Source: Astropecten irregularis (Eukaryota > Echinodermata > Asteroidea > Paxillosida > Astropectinidae). From it: DNA of 64,000 nucleotides. Both the position numbers and the translations under genes were made by a program. Of the stretch, positions 21,501-30,499 are shown one piece after another. Position 1 is the stretch's first letter. The number at the start of each line of letters is the position of its first letter. Location: assembly GCA_963971285.1 (NCBI GenBank), contig OZ020244.1, forward strand, positions 36,642,001-36,706,000, in the 5' to 3' direction. The notes below the pieces were generated by a model. The model was not told the DNA's origin. It did not search any database and saw only the letters and a program-made list of their open reading frames with translations.

Positions 21501-22208
21501 GATTTAGGTCCTTCCATAGCTCCGTCTCTACTAAGCAGTAATGTTCCTGAGCTTCCAAGTGTCGCTATGGAGCCTAGCATCATGGATGCATTACCCAGTG
21601 GGCCCTCGGTTGACCTGCCTGCTCTTCCCGCTCCTGAGGGTAGTTTTGCTTCTCCACCACCCCCACCGGGCGGTGCAGCACCTCCGCCACCACCACCGCC
21701 CCCACCTCCTCCCCCACCTGGTGTGGAGTCTGGAGGTGGTGGACCACCACCTCCGCCCCCTCCGCCTCCTCCACCGTCTGCTGCCGAAGCAGCCCCGCCA
21801 GCAGCTGCTGCGTCGGGGAGTAAAGACGGCCGTGCCAACTTGATGGAGTCCATCCGAATGGCCGGTGGCTCTGGTAAAGCCAAGCTGCGGAACATGAAGG
21901 AACTTAAGATCGAGAAGAAGCAGAAGAAGCAGATTCAGGCAGTGAGCGGCATGAGCTTGATGGATGACCTGGCCTCTAAGCTGTCACTAAGACGCAAGGG
22001 CATATCGGGAACGAGACAAGCTGGTGGTGGAGGTGGTGGAGGTGGTGGAGGTGGTGGAGGTGGTGGAGGCGGAGGAGGAAATGACAGCAAGCCCAACAAC
22101 TCTGGCTCTGGCTCTACCATGGACAAACTATCAGCCATGATACCACCTCCACCTAATCCCAGTAGGAATAGATCAGACACAGCCATCTCAGAGGATGATT
22201 GGGAGTAG
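18030..22208 (+). CDS. WASHC1: WASHC1 (WASH complex subunit 1) homologue, complete
   Basis: WASH activates Arp2/3 on endosomes within the WASH complex, driving retromer-dependent sorting. Exons 18030-18547, 19737-19948 and 21472-22208 join to 1,467 nt, 488 aa (human about 465). The N-terminal WASH homology domain starts [20 protein letters not shown] and includes [14 protein letters not shown] and [20 protein letters not shown]. Exon 2 gives [16 protein letters not shown] and [20 protein letters not shown]. Exon 3 has [11 protein letters not shown], two polyproline runs (about residues 305-326 and 335-345), the V motif [20 protein letters not shown] (365-384), a connector [19 protein letters not shown] (405-423) and the acidic C-terminus SEDDWE. 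An uninterrupted run of 19 glycines (about 428-446) separates connector and tail, longer than I recall in vertebrates. Confidence 0.96.
18696..19042 (+). mobile_element. TTAA-1 MITE copy in WASHC1 intron 1
   Basis: TTAA at 18696-18699 and 19039-19042 enclose AGGTAGTATCACACTTTGG ... CCAAAGTATGATACTACCT. A good full-length reference copy, 339 bp between the TTAAs. Confidence 0.93.
19737..19948 (+). CDS. WASHC1: WASHC1 exon 2
   Basis: Acceptor CTACACACAG|GTAC, donor CTACCAG|GTAAAA. It encodes [20 protein letters not shown] to [11 protein letters not shown]. Enters in phase 2 and leaves in phase 1. Confidence 0.95.
20026..20354 (+). mobile_element. TTAA-1 MITE copy in WASHC1 intron 2
   Basis: Starts about 80 bp past the exon 2 donor with ACAGTAGTATCATACTTTGG and ends ATGATACTACCT|TTAA. 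The left TTAA is not preserved. Confidence 0.88.
20617..21175. repeat. GGTCTC-rich dispersed repeat
   Basis: GGTCTCGGTCTC-type hexamer stretches (20630-20740 and 21070-21170) bracket about 300 bp of ordinary sequence. The arrangement parallels the element at 23074-23580. Lies in WASHC1 intron 2. Ends are not clear. Confidence 0.55.
21472..22208 (+). CDS. WASHC1: WASHC1 exon 3 (terminal)
   Basis: Acceptor TTGTTTGCAG|GAG, stop TAG at 22206-22208. It encodes the proline-rich region, V motif, connector, glycine run and acidic tail ISEDDWE. Confidence 0.96.
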
Positions 22209-22272
22209 AATCTCCATCCATCATCAATCTGAAATCATCTGAAGATGACAGTTATCAAAGCACTGATCACCA

Positions 22273-22489
22273 GAGGCCAATTTCATAGAGCTGCTTTTAA
22301 AGCACAAAAATTGCTTAAGCATGAAAAGTCTTACTTGATCAAACATCACTACCAACCAAATTTGTATGTGATGTTTGCTGCTTTTACTTGTATTCGGTCA
22401 TTGTTTGCTGAGCATAAGTTTTGGCTGGCGTGCTGATTTTATTTAGGTCTTAAGCAAGGTTTGTTGCAGCTCTATTAAATTGGCCCAGA
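22273..22489 (+). mobile_element. GCC-MITE copy in the WASHC1 3' region
   Basis: GAGGCCAATTTCATAGAGCT ... GCAGCTCTATTAAATTGGCCC, starting 65 bp past the WASHC1 stop codon and so probably inside the 3' untranslated region. Confidence 0.85.
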
Positions 22490-22704
22490 TCATTGACTGT
22501 AGGTCAAAAAGATGATGAAAGGTCTCTTCACACGGAAAAAAACGCATGCATTCCTGGAGAGTCGCACATCTGGTAAAATATTTTGAGCTAGATTGTGAAT
22601 TGGTCTCGTACTCATGGACCCATGCCCAATGAGATGCAAGTTCAAACAAACATCATCAAATAACCACAAGGGAAACTGACTGGATTAATTTTTGGGATAT
22701 AGCA

Positions 22705-22890
22705 TTAAGTGAGTGGTTTCATGACTTCTCACTGCCAAAGGAACAAAGATAATTGACTATTAGGGACACCACCAACATATGGCTGGAAATTTCAGTTGGT
22801 AGAGCACCGGTACGGTATTCCGGATGTCGCTTGTTCAAATCCCGCTCTAGTCAATTTTTTCTTTGTTCACTTTTTAATGACTTCAAACAA
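22705..22890 (+). mobile_element. tRNA-derived SINE-1 copy
   Basis: Head with leader TGGTTTCATGACTTCTCACT, tRNA-like TTTCAGTTGGTAGAGCACCG and a decayed B box TTGTTCAAATCCCGC, then TTTTTTCTTTGTTCAC. A tail fragment in the opposite sense precedes it at 22651-22683. Confidence 0.8.
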
Positions 22891-23073
22891 AGATCGTTGG
22901 ATATTTCAGAAAAATCATTGAGCATTTGAACCTTCAGAGTTAGACATACTCACATGTTCACACTCATAACTCACCATGATGCACATGGCACGTGAGCATT
23001 TCCTTTGTTCGTACATGTCACATGTAGAAGCAGTGTGGAATTTATGATTTGAATACTATGAGTACATAAGGGG

Positions 23074-23580
23074 GCAGTGCTGTGACCGAGTCCGGTCAGT
23101 CGGAGTCCATGACCGAGTCTGAGTCCAGTCCATTCGAGTCCGAGACCGAGTCCGAGACCAAGACCAAGTCAACACATCCGAGTCTGACTCCATCTGAGTC
23201 CGAGTCCTAGTCCGGCACATGTACAAAAAATATACAAATTATCAATCAAAATCACATTGACCTATTTCAATTTGCTTTTGTTTTTTCTTCAAAATGACAA
23301 AGACACCAAGTTGAAATACCGGCCTCACTACAGATTTGCTTTAAGAAATCTGTTTTTGACATTGCAAAAAGCTACTGACTTTGCAGTAAGTAGTAAAGTT
23401 GGCATACACTCAAAACTGGTGACATTTGCCGGTTTCAAGCCGACTCGGACCGAGTCATCGAGTCACAGAGCCCAAGACCAAGTCAAAGTCATGAACCTCC
23501 GAGTCCAAAACCAAGTCCGGCAAAAACGGTCTTGACTCCGGTCTCGAGTCCAACACCGGATGCAAGTCTCAAAGCACTGC
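23074..23580. mobile_element. hAT-like non-autonomous element with GAGTCC subterminal repeats
   Basis: Inverted ends GCAGTGCTGTGAC and TCAAAGCACTGC. Dense subterminal repeats GACCGAGTCCGAGACC occupy about 140 bp at each end. The flanking 8-mers ATAAGGGG and ATTAGGGA agree at 6 of 8 positions, consistent with an old target-site duplication. The interior has no conserved coding. Confidence 0.6.
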
Positions 23581-23847
23581 ATTAGGGAGCGTCACTTATG
23601 CTTTTTGCACAACTTGCTTAGTCAGAAGTTGTTCGGTGTCTTTTCTAGCGGTAGCAAGACAACAAATATCTTGCCTGCAGCCCTGGCTGGTTTTGTTGGA
23701 GTACAAACTTGTGTGATGTATGGCTTCTTTATGTGATTGATCTCCCAAGCTCTTCAGAATGAACAAACTCACTCACAATCAAATGAAACAAAAAATGAAA
23801 TATTAACATTCCAATTCTTTATTTGTATCATTAAGTCCAGGGGTCGA

Positions 23848-23985
23848 TTTCACCAAACTCATCATAACTTACAATCAATGTAGGATTTATGATGCATTGC
23901 AGCCCTATGTACATGTAGGATACGATGGGTTATCCTTTGTAACTAGAGTTACGATCACTCATAGGGCTTTGTGGAATCGACACCT
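23848..23985 (+). mobile_element. GTCG-MITE copy
   Basis: GGGGTCGATTTCACCAAACT ... AGGGCTTTGTGGAATCGACAC, with GATGCATTGCAGCCCTATG and ACTAGAGTTACGATCA inside. Confidence 0.88.
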
Positions 23986-24139
23986 GATGTGCTGTCTCAT
24001 GTTTTGTTCTTGCTATTTTGGTTTAAAGATTATTATGATGATGATAATACTGATTTGGAAGAATAATCATTGTTGTGGGCCTTTGCACCCTTTTGCTTTG
24101 CTCTTGGCTTGGTTTCCGAATTGGCCTGTACAACATTCA

Positions 24140-24205
24140 ACCAAAACAAGGGTTACTGGTTCGAATCCCACTCTAATAAATTTTTCTGTATTCACCTTAA
24201 ATCAA
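24140..24205 (+). mobile_element. SINE-1 3' fragment
   Basis: ACTGGTTCGAATCCCACTCT then AATTTTTCTGTATTCACC retains the B box and following body of SINE-1; the 5' half is gone. Confidence 0.55.
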
Positions 24206-24463
24206 TGATTTTAAACAGCAAATAGATTATCCTTTTTATACTCTAGTCACAATTCACCTTTGAAAACAAGGGGTATTGCATAATTTGTGTACTCAAACTT
24301 GTATACTCCATGTATGTTATAATCTTAAAAAAACATGTTATCACTTGATATTTTTTTGCATTTGTAAATCTTGCATGAATATTCAATTTAATATATACAT
24401 TTGTATATATGTATATATATTGAATATTCATGATTATAGCAGTTTCATTTTAAGTTGGCCTAA

Positions 24464-24670
24464 ATACACGGGTTTACACTTCGAAAAAAGCGCATGCGTG
24501 ATAGTGCCTCATTTTGAAGTCGCGATCAAAACCGCCGAAGTGTAAACCCGTGTATTGTCTTCGACAATGGACGGGCTTACACTTCGAAAAGTGCGCATGC
24601 GTGGAAGTGCCTCGTTTTGAAGTTGCGATCAAAATCTAAGTTGGCCGCCATGGTGTAAACCCGTGTATTG
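24464..24670. repeat. Duplicated hairpin with GCGCATGCG core
   Basis: Two successive units each run from ACGGGTTTACACTTCGAAAA (or ACGGGCTTACACTTCG) to GTGTAAACCCGTGTATTG, forming inverted ends. Each contains GCGCATGCGTG, an NRF1-type site, and the second also GGCCGCCATGG, YY1-like. It may be a small MITE carrying promoter-like motifs. Confidence 0.6.
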
Positions 24671-25811
24671 CAAATATCGTGACACATACATGATAAATAG
24701 TTTGTAAATTGCTGCAAACTGCTCATCAGCCAAAATAATGTCCTGAAATTTAAAAAAAATGCTTTGAGTTAGGAGGGTCGGATGCATTTTGATCTTTATC
24801 CAAATAAACAGTTTGATTAATGTTGAATTTTATGGATGAAACAAAATGGAGGATTTTATTTTCTCCACAAAATGGAAAATTCAGTTTGATATGAACCGAC
24901 TCTACAAATGGCTGCAATTGTACCATAACTTAGGCCTATATCACACCATTGGATCAGATTTGTAAAAAAAAAATTAAAACAAAGCAGAGCATTAGGCCAA
25001 AGCAACTAAACAAATTGTTTCTGTTTCTCTCATGCTTGACTTCAAACCGAAATGTCTAGTTGTTTCCTTCCTCTTTTGCCTCTTTATGTATGCTAAATGT
25101 ATTTAAACAATTTCCATCTTCAAAAACTATATCAACCCCCTATGGATATTTCTAAATGTGTATTATTTTGCATTGTGCTATTCTTTCATTGTTCAACGTG
25201 TCATATCTTTTAAATGCAATATATGTAATGACCGGATGCATGATACCAAACTGCATGTAAAAATTATGTACAGGTTTAATCAGAGGAAATATTCTGCCCA
25301 TAGTATCATTTGATATAGGATTGGATAACATTGAAGTTTGAAAACCATGCGGGAACAATAAAGACTGCAATGTAATTTCTAATAATTGGAGCGTGCTTAA
25401 AAAGTTAGTGGTTATTTATTGTGCTACTTGTGCATTTTGCTAGACTTCTTGAAAATCAGAAGTATGGTCCCAAACCAGTTACATGTCAAGTGACTTTGAC
25501 CTATTTCTTGATTAATCATTCTTGAAAGACTGCAATTAAAAAAAAAATTTCTACTGGAATCAGCAAGAATACTACTTATGGTTCCTTGAAATGCATGCAA
25601 TGATATGCAATAAAAAAGAGGTAACTTAAACGTTGCAAAATGTCTGAACTTATCAGTAACAGTGCAAACCAGTTGCACACCTTTGGATGTATACTCGCTG
25701 ACTCTGATAGTCGGTCTCATCTGATGTAATGGTAAATTTATGCATGCAGGTTGACGGAGGCAAAAGAATTTTCAAGAGATAATCTAGATGGCCAGTTAGC
25801 AAGGAACATCT

Positions 25812-25850
25812 TTCAATTCAATTCAAATCAATTCAATTCAATTCAATTCA
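25812..25850. repeat. AATTC-type pentamer array
   Basis: Repeats of CAATT and variants (AATTCAATTCAATTCAATTC), followed by GTGACATTATTTCCACTG. This could mark the tail of a non-LTR retroelement, but that is not certain. Confidence 0.6.
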
Positions 25851-26084
25851 GTGACATTATTTCCACTGTGTGGGGGCAACATCCTATAAAAGCCAAGGCT
25901 TGTGTCGGATGAGCCGTGACATACGTGTACAAAACATGACAGGACAAGACAGAATAATATATATGCAATACGAATCATTGCACATCTTTGATCAGTGTTG
26001 ATAGGCCTATATGATTTTGAAGTTTAAACTTCTGTGTACTGGAATAATTTCATGATTTTATGCGATAAGGCTGCACTTGAAGAC

Positions 26085-26465
26085 TTAAAGGGAGCATATA
26101 GGATTTGCAAGGCCTCCAAAAAAAAAATTATTGAGTTTGAGACAAAAAATTGACTCAACAGTTCGTAAACAGTGCAAACAGTCACCATGATAAATCTTGG
26201 TTCATGATGCTGGGTTTTTCAAGGAAATCAAGATTTGGTGCCTTTTCCAAAGATCGTTCGTCCGAACGACTTTTGGAACAAACATAAAGTAAACTATTCT
26301 TCATGTTTTATAAGAAAAATCGAGTCGGGTTTTCGCTATTTTCTCGTGACTCAGATGTCCGATTGAGCTCAAATTTTCACAGGTTTATTATTTCATGTAT
26401 ATGTTTGATCAGACAAAGTATGAGTGCTGTCCTGTGACTTTTACCAATCATGTATTATACCTTTT
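26085..26465 (-). mobile_element. TTAA-2 MITE copy (long variant, inverted)
   Basis: TTAAAGGGAGCATATAGGAT ... ACCAATCATGTATTATACCT. Reverse complement of the copy at 13323-13705, including the CGTTCGTCCGAACGA palindrome. Confidence 0.88.
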
Positions 26466-26692
26466 ACTCTGGCTGACTTAGTGCCATCATGTGATCTTTG
26501 TTGACCGACAGAAGGGGGCGGTGCATAAGCCGCCTTCGGCAAAGAAACACGATGCGAAATGGTTGCAGATGTAGTGTTACCCCTCTGTACCCCTAAAAGC
26601 TATGTACTCATTGTTTACAGTTTGGTTTTTGACAACATCTTTTGACATTAGGTAAACAGCTAGATTGCACCCCGATATAATTATCACTCTGA

Positions 26693-26857
26693 GTGTATAG
26701 CAGGGAGTGCATAATACTAGCGGATGCAATCAAACAGCCTTTTGATCGTGCCTTCAAATACCTCACCAGAAACAAAAACACCGAAGATCTTATTAAAAAG
26801 GCCAAGAGCAATTTAGGCAGGTTGCAAAGAGGAAATTGGAAAGACCCCATGGTGTAG
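26693..26857 (+). CDS. Unidentified possible terminal exon
   Basis: Open frame ending in TAG at 26855-26857. It reads ADAIKQPFDRAFKYLTRNKN, then TEDLIKKAKSNLGRLQRG and NWKDPMV. The balanced charged/hydrophobic composition looks like real protein, unlike the repeat frames nearby. A possible acceptor TGTATAGCAG|GG lies at 26702-26703 but with a poor pyrimidine tract. No upstream exon was found and I do not recognise the family. It could be a pseudogene or transposon remnant. Confidence 0.3.
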   Translation: MYSRECIILADAIKQPFDRAFKYLTRNKNTEDLIKKAKSNLGRLQRGNWKDPMV

Positions 26858-27429
26858 AGAGCAGGCTACATTATCAATTGACTGGGAATGTGTACTACAT
26901 AGCAACTGGACCGTATCTTATTTACTTCATTCATCCTTGGTCTCAAGTGGGATATACTATCTCTGACATTCTGTTTCTGGAGTTTCATTAATGAAACTCA
27001 GATCTAGACATATTTTGACAGCATTCCAATTTTGTAGTTAGCCTACATTCATTTGGGTTCAAACTACCAGTAGTTTTTGTACATAATATGGTCACTTTTA
27101 AGAACATAAGATCTTATTCCAATGTCCTTGTATGTAGGCTAATATGAAGTATTTCTACATCATTGTACATGACAAATATTGTGACATTGTGTAATTAATT
27201 GAGTTGTAAATCTTGGCAAATCAAAAGAAACACGGCAAATTTAAAACTACATGTATAATGGGCAGCCCCACACTTTATAATCCTAGTAGGCCATAATTAT
27301 ATCCAAATAATATTTTTATGCAGTTTGCATAATTCTTATATTTATAAGAATGAAGAGAAAAGGGACTTAATATGTATATTAATGGATGTTTTCAATACTT
27401 GATTTACTTTTTCTGATGGATAACCAGGG

Positions 27430-27686
27430 GCAAATTTCATAGAGCTGCTTAGCACAAAAATTATGACATGACATTTCTGTCCTAGTAAAAACAGGATTAA
27501 CAACCAAATTTCCGTGTGTTGTGTATCACTTGCAATTGTCCTTTGCTGGTGTTCGCTGACCATAATTTTTTATGATGAATATCAAATGGAATTTTCAATG
27601 GTGGTTTGTTTTATTGGGCAAGTTATCTTTGTGCAAAGCAATTTTTTGTGCTAAGCAGCTCTACATGTATATGAAATTGGCCTATC
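27430..27686 (+). mobile_element. GCC-MITE copy
   Basis: GGGGCAAATTTCATAGAGCT ... TAAGCAGCTCTACATGTATA TGAAATTGGCC; small insertions in the right end. Interior ACAGGATTAACAACCAAATT. Confidence 0.8.
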
Positions 27687-28319
27687 TTCTGACCTATGGA
27701 CCGATCAGGCCATGACCTCGATGCATCTACCACATCCCCATGGTCACTCTAATGCAGAACTGAAGGTGTAGCTACTAGTTAGGGCTCCCGGGCCCCTCCC
27801 CCAATTTCCCCTTCCCCTTCCCTCTTCCTTCCATCTCTCCCACACTGCTCAGAGAAACTCCACTGTACATCAAGGGTGAGGGGAGATAAGTTATGATGGT
27901 ATGCATACTTTTCTGTAGGGCAAACTTAAGCCACTGCATGCAACTTTGCCTGTAATCGGAGGCGGTCACACCTACATTATACCGTCATGTGCCACTCATG
28001 TGCGGAAAGACAACCTGCTGGTTTGGATTACATTATAATTACACTCGGTGTCGTGTAACTGTTGGGCTGTCTTAAAGCCGGCATACCCCTGGAAAAGGTA
28101 GGCAGATGATGACACCTCCTTAGACACCATCTTAGACCTGTGAGGATAATAACATCAAACATGGGTGTGGCTATAGTGTTAATTATACTACAAACAAGAA
28201 GAAACCAGCTAAGGGCCAATTTCATAGAGCTGCTTCAGCACCTTTTCTTGAGCATGAAAATTCTTCCTTGATCAAACAGGATTTTTATACTAACCAAATA
28301 TTTATGTTATGTTTTCTGA

Positions 28320-28565
28320 GGCCAATTTCTTGGAGGTGCTATAAGCACAAAAAAATGCTTAGCACAAAAATGTCTTGCCCAATTAAACAAACCATGCACC
28401 TTTAAAAATTCCATTTGATACTCGTGGTCAGCGAACCACAGCCAAAGGACAATCACAAATGATGCATAACACATTGAAATTTGGTTGTTAATCATGTATT
28501 TAACAAGACATAAATCTCATGCTTAGCAGAATGTTGTGCTAAGCATGGGCCGTGAAATTGGACCC
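28320..28565 (-). mobile_element. GCC-MITE nested in a GCC-MITE
   Basis: GAGGCCAATTTCTTGGAGGT ... GGGCCGTGAAATTGGACCC, in a variant subgroup with ATGCTTAGCACAAAAATG shared with 27430-27686 and 30248-30496. Confidence 0.8.
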
Positions 28566-28674
28566 TGCTTTTGAATACAGCCATTTGCTGAAGCATAACA
28601 TTCACAAGGAGTTTTGGCTGGCATAACTGACCAAGGTTTTTGCTAATGAAGCAAATGTTGGTGCTTAAAGGCAT

Positions 28675-29048
28675 TGCATACGTTTGGTAATGACTCTGAA
28701 AATTTATGGCAATAAAAACTTACTTGGTGAGAACTACAGCTGCTTTGGATAGTATAATGCATATTGAGAAACTTTCAATTCGAAGTACCGCGGTTATGGA
28801 AAAATATGTCACTTTTTATCTCCAAAAATTACGAATCTGAGAAGCGTTATGGCCGTAACGCTTCTCAGCTATTGACTTACTGTTATCTGGCGTGAAATAA
28901 CCGCTCTAGTTTGTCGCCAAAATCTCAAAAACGCTACCACCTTTTGAAGTGAAACTTTCACAGGTTAGTTTTATGGTATATATACACAATTATATTGGTT
29001 TGAAACAAACAGTAGGCTCAAATTACCAAACGTATGCAATCCCTTTAA
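28675..29048 (+). mobile_element. TTAA-3 MITE nested in a GCC-MITE terminus
   Basis: Perfect TTAA at both borders (28675-28678, 29045-29048). Terminal repeats AGGCATTGCATACGTTTGGT and ACCAAACGTATGCAATCCCT. The interior contains a palindrome AGAAGCGTTATGGCCGTAAC then GCTTCTC. 370 bp, non-coding. Confidence 0.92.
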
Positions 29049-29446
29049 GCAGCTCTATGAAATTGGCCTCTGATAAAGTTTGGACTTTTATCTACATATA
29101 CAACTTTAGTCAGTTGCAATTGACATGTTACAAGGTTTTAGACAGTTAGAAGAACAACCAAAAACAAATGGTACACTGAATTAATTCAAGTATTTAAGTT
29201 GAACTTACATCACTCCTCAATGGTCCCATCACATCCGCCCTTGCCATCATGCATATATACCCCATCGGGGGAGCAATTAATCCATCCTTCTCAGTGATTA
29301 CAAACCCAGTATCGGTTCTCCAGCAAGGTGTGAAATGCCCCAGCAACATTATCTCAGGGGTAATTTCCCATCGAGGTGAAAGCCTACGACTGAGAGACAA
29401 TCATGCCTATGAATAATCAGCATGACATTCACTGCCATGATTGCAG

Positions 29447-29801
29447 TTAAAGGTACAATACATGATTGGTAAAGGTCACAGCACAGCACTCACACGTCTA
29501 ATATCCAACATGTTCATGAAATAATGAAAATTTTAGCTCAATCGGACATCTGAGTCACAAAAAAAAGTGAAAACCCGAGTAAATTTTTCTTATAAAACAT
29601 AAAGAATGGTTTTGATCTTACCCCGAGATCAAAACTGTTTTCGTTCTTTTTTTTACTTATTTCTGGATAAATACACAATTTCAGGCAGAAATATAATAAC
29701 GGTAGGTTTCTACTAGCACCATTTTCATATCCTGAAAGTTGTACGTAAATCTGTGAACATTTCTGTTTGGGTATGGTACCAATCCTGTACTGCACCTTTA
29801 A
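29447..29801 (+). mobile_element. TTAA-2 MITE copy
   Basis: TTAA at 29447-29450 and 29798-29801 enclose AGGTACAATACATGATTGGT ... ACCAATCCTGTACTGCACCT. Confidence 0.9.
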
Positions 29802-30247
29802 AATTGACTGCCTTCCTAAGGTATGCCAATATATTGAAGGCCTTCTACTTCCTATAGTTGGAGGTGATGAACCATGAGTTTATTACCCCAGTTATAAACA
29901 AAGAACTTGCAGACTTGACGAGGGTAATGGATAATGATAGTAATTTGATGACAGTGAAATTTACATAACTAGTCCAGAGAGACATATGAACTGCAGAGAA
30001 GTGCGATAATTCCATCTACCACATTCATCATTCTAATGAATCCCATATTTTATTCATACATGAATGGCGATCAAGATGTGTAAAATAGGCCGAGATGACC
30101 GATAGGGTGTCAAATTTTAAGCCTGTAGATCTCACCTGCTCTCTTGACAAAATCTATTATTAGTTGACGGTTATTTTTGATGTGTTATTTCAGTAACATC
30201 ATCATCTTTACCAGCCTGCTTACAAACCTTCCATGTACAGTCCAGCT

Positions 30248-30496
30248 TGGGGCCAATTTCATTCATGTAGAGCTGCTTAGCACAAAAAAATTGCTTAGCA
30301 CAAAAATAGTTTGTCCAATAAACAAACCACCATTGAAAATTCGATTTGATATTCATGGTCAGCGAACAACAGCCAAAGAACAATTGCAAGTGATACACAA
30401 CACACGGAAATTTGGTTGTTAATCTTGTTTTTATTAAGACAGAAATGTCATGCTTAGCCAATTTTTGTGCTAAGGAGCTCAATGAAATTGGCCCCA
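30248..30496 (+). mobile_element. GCC-MITE copy
   Basis: TGGGGCCAATTTCATTCATG ... AGCTCAATGAAATTGGCCCC. Interior TTCATGGTCAGCGAACAACA. The apparent open frames on both strands here are element sequence. Confidence 0.85.
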
Positions 30497-30499
30497 GAT

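Larger units (their letters stand above)
28212..29069 (+). mobile_element. GCC-MITE copy with two nested insertions
   Basis: Outer ends GGGCCAATTTCATAGAGCTG (28212) and GCAGCTCTATGAAATTGGCC (29068). Another GCC-MITE (28320-28565) interrupts the left half and a TTAA-3 element (28675-29048) interrupts the right terminus. Outer sequence resumes between them as TGCTTTTGAATACAGCC...GTTGGTGCTTAA. Confidence 0.85.

Noticed and set aside
21491-22186. Minus-strand polyglycine/polyproline frames
   Set aside because: They are mirror frames of WASHC1 exon 3 proline and glycine codons.
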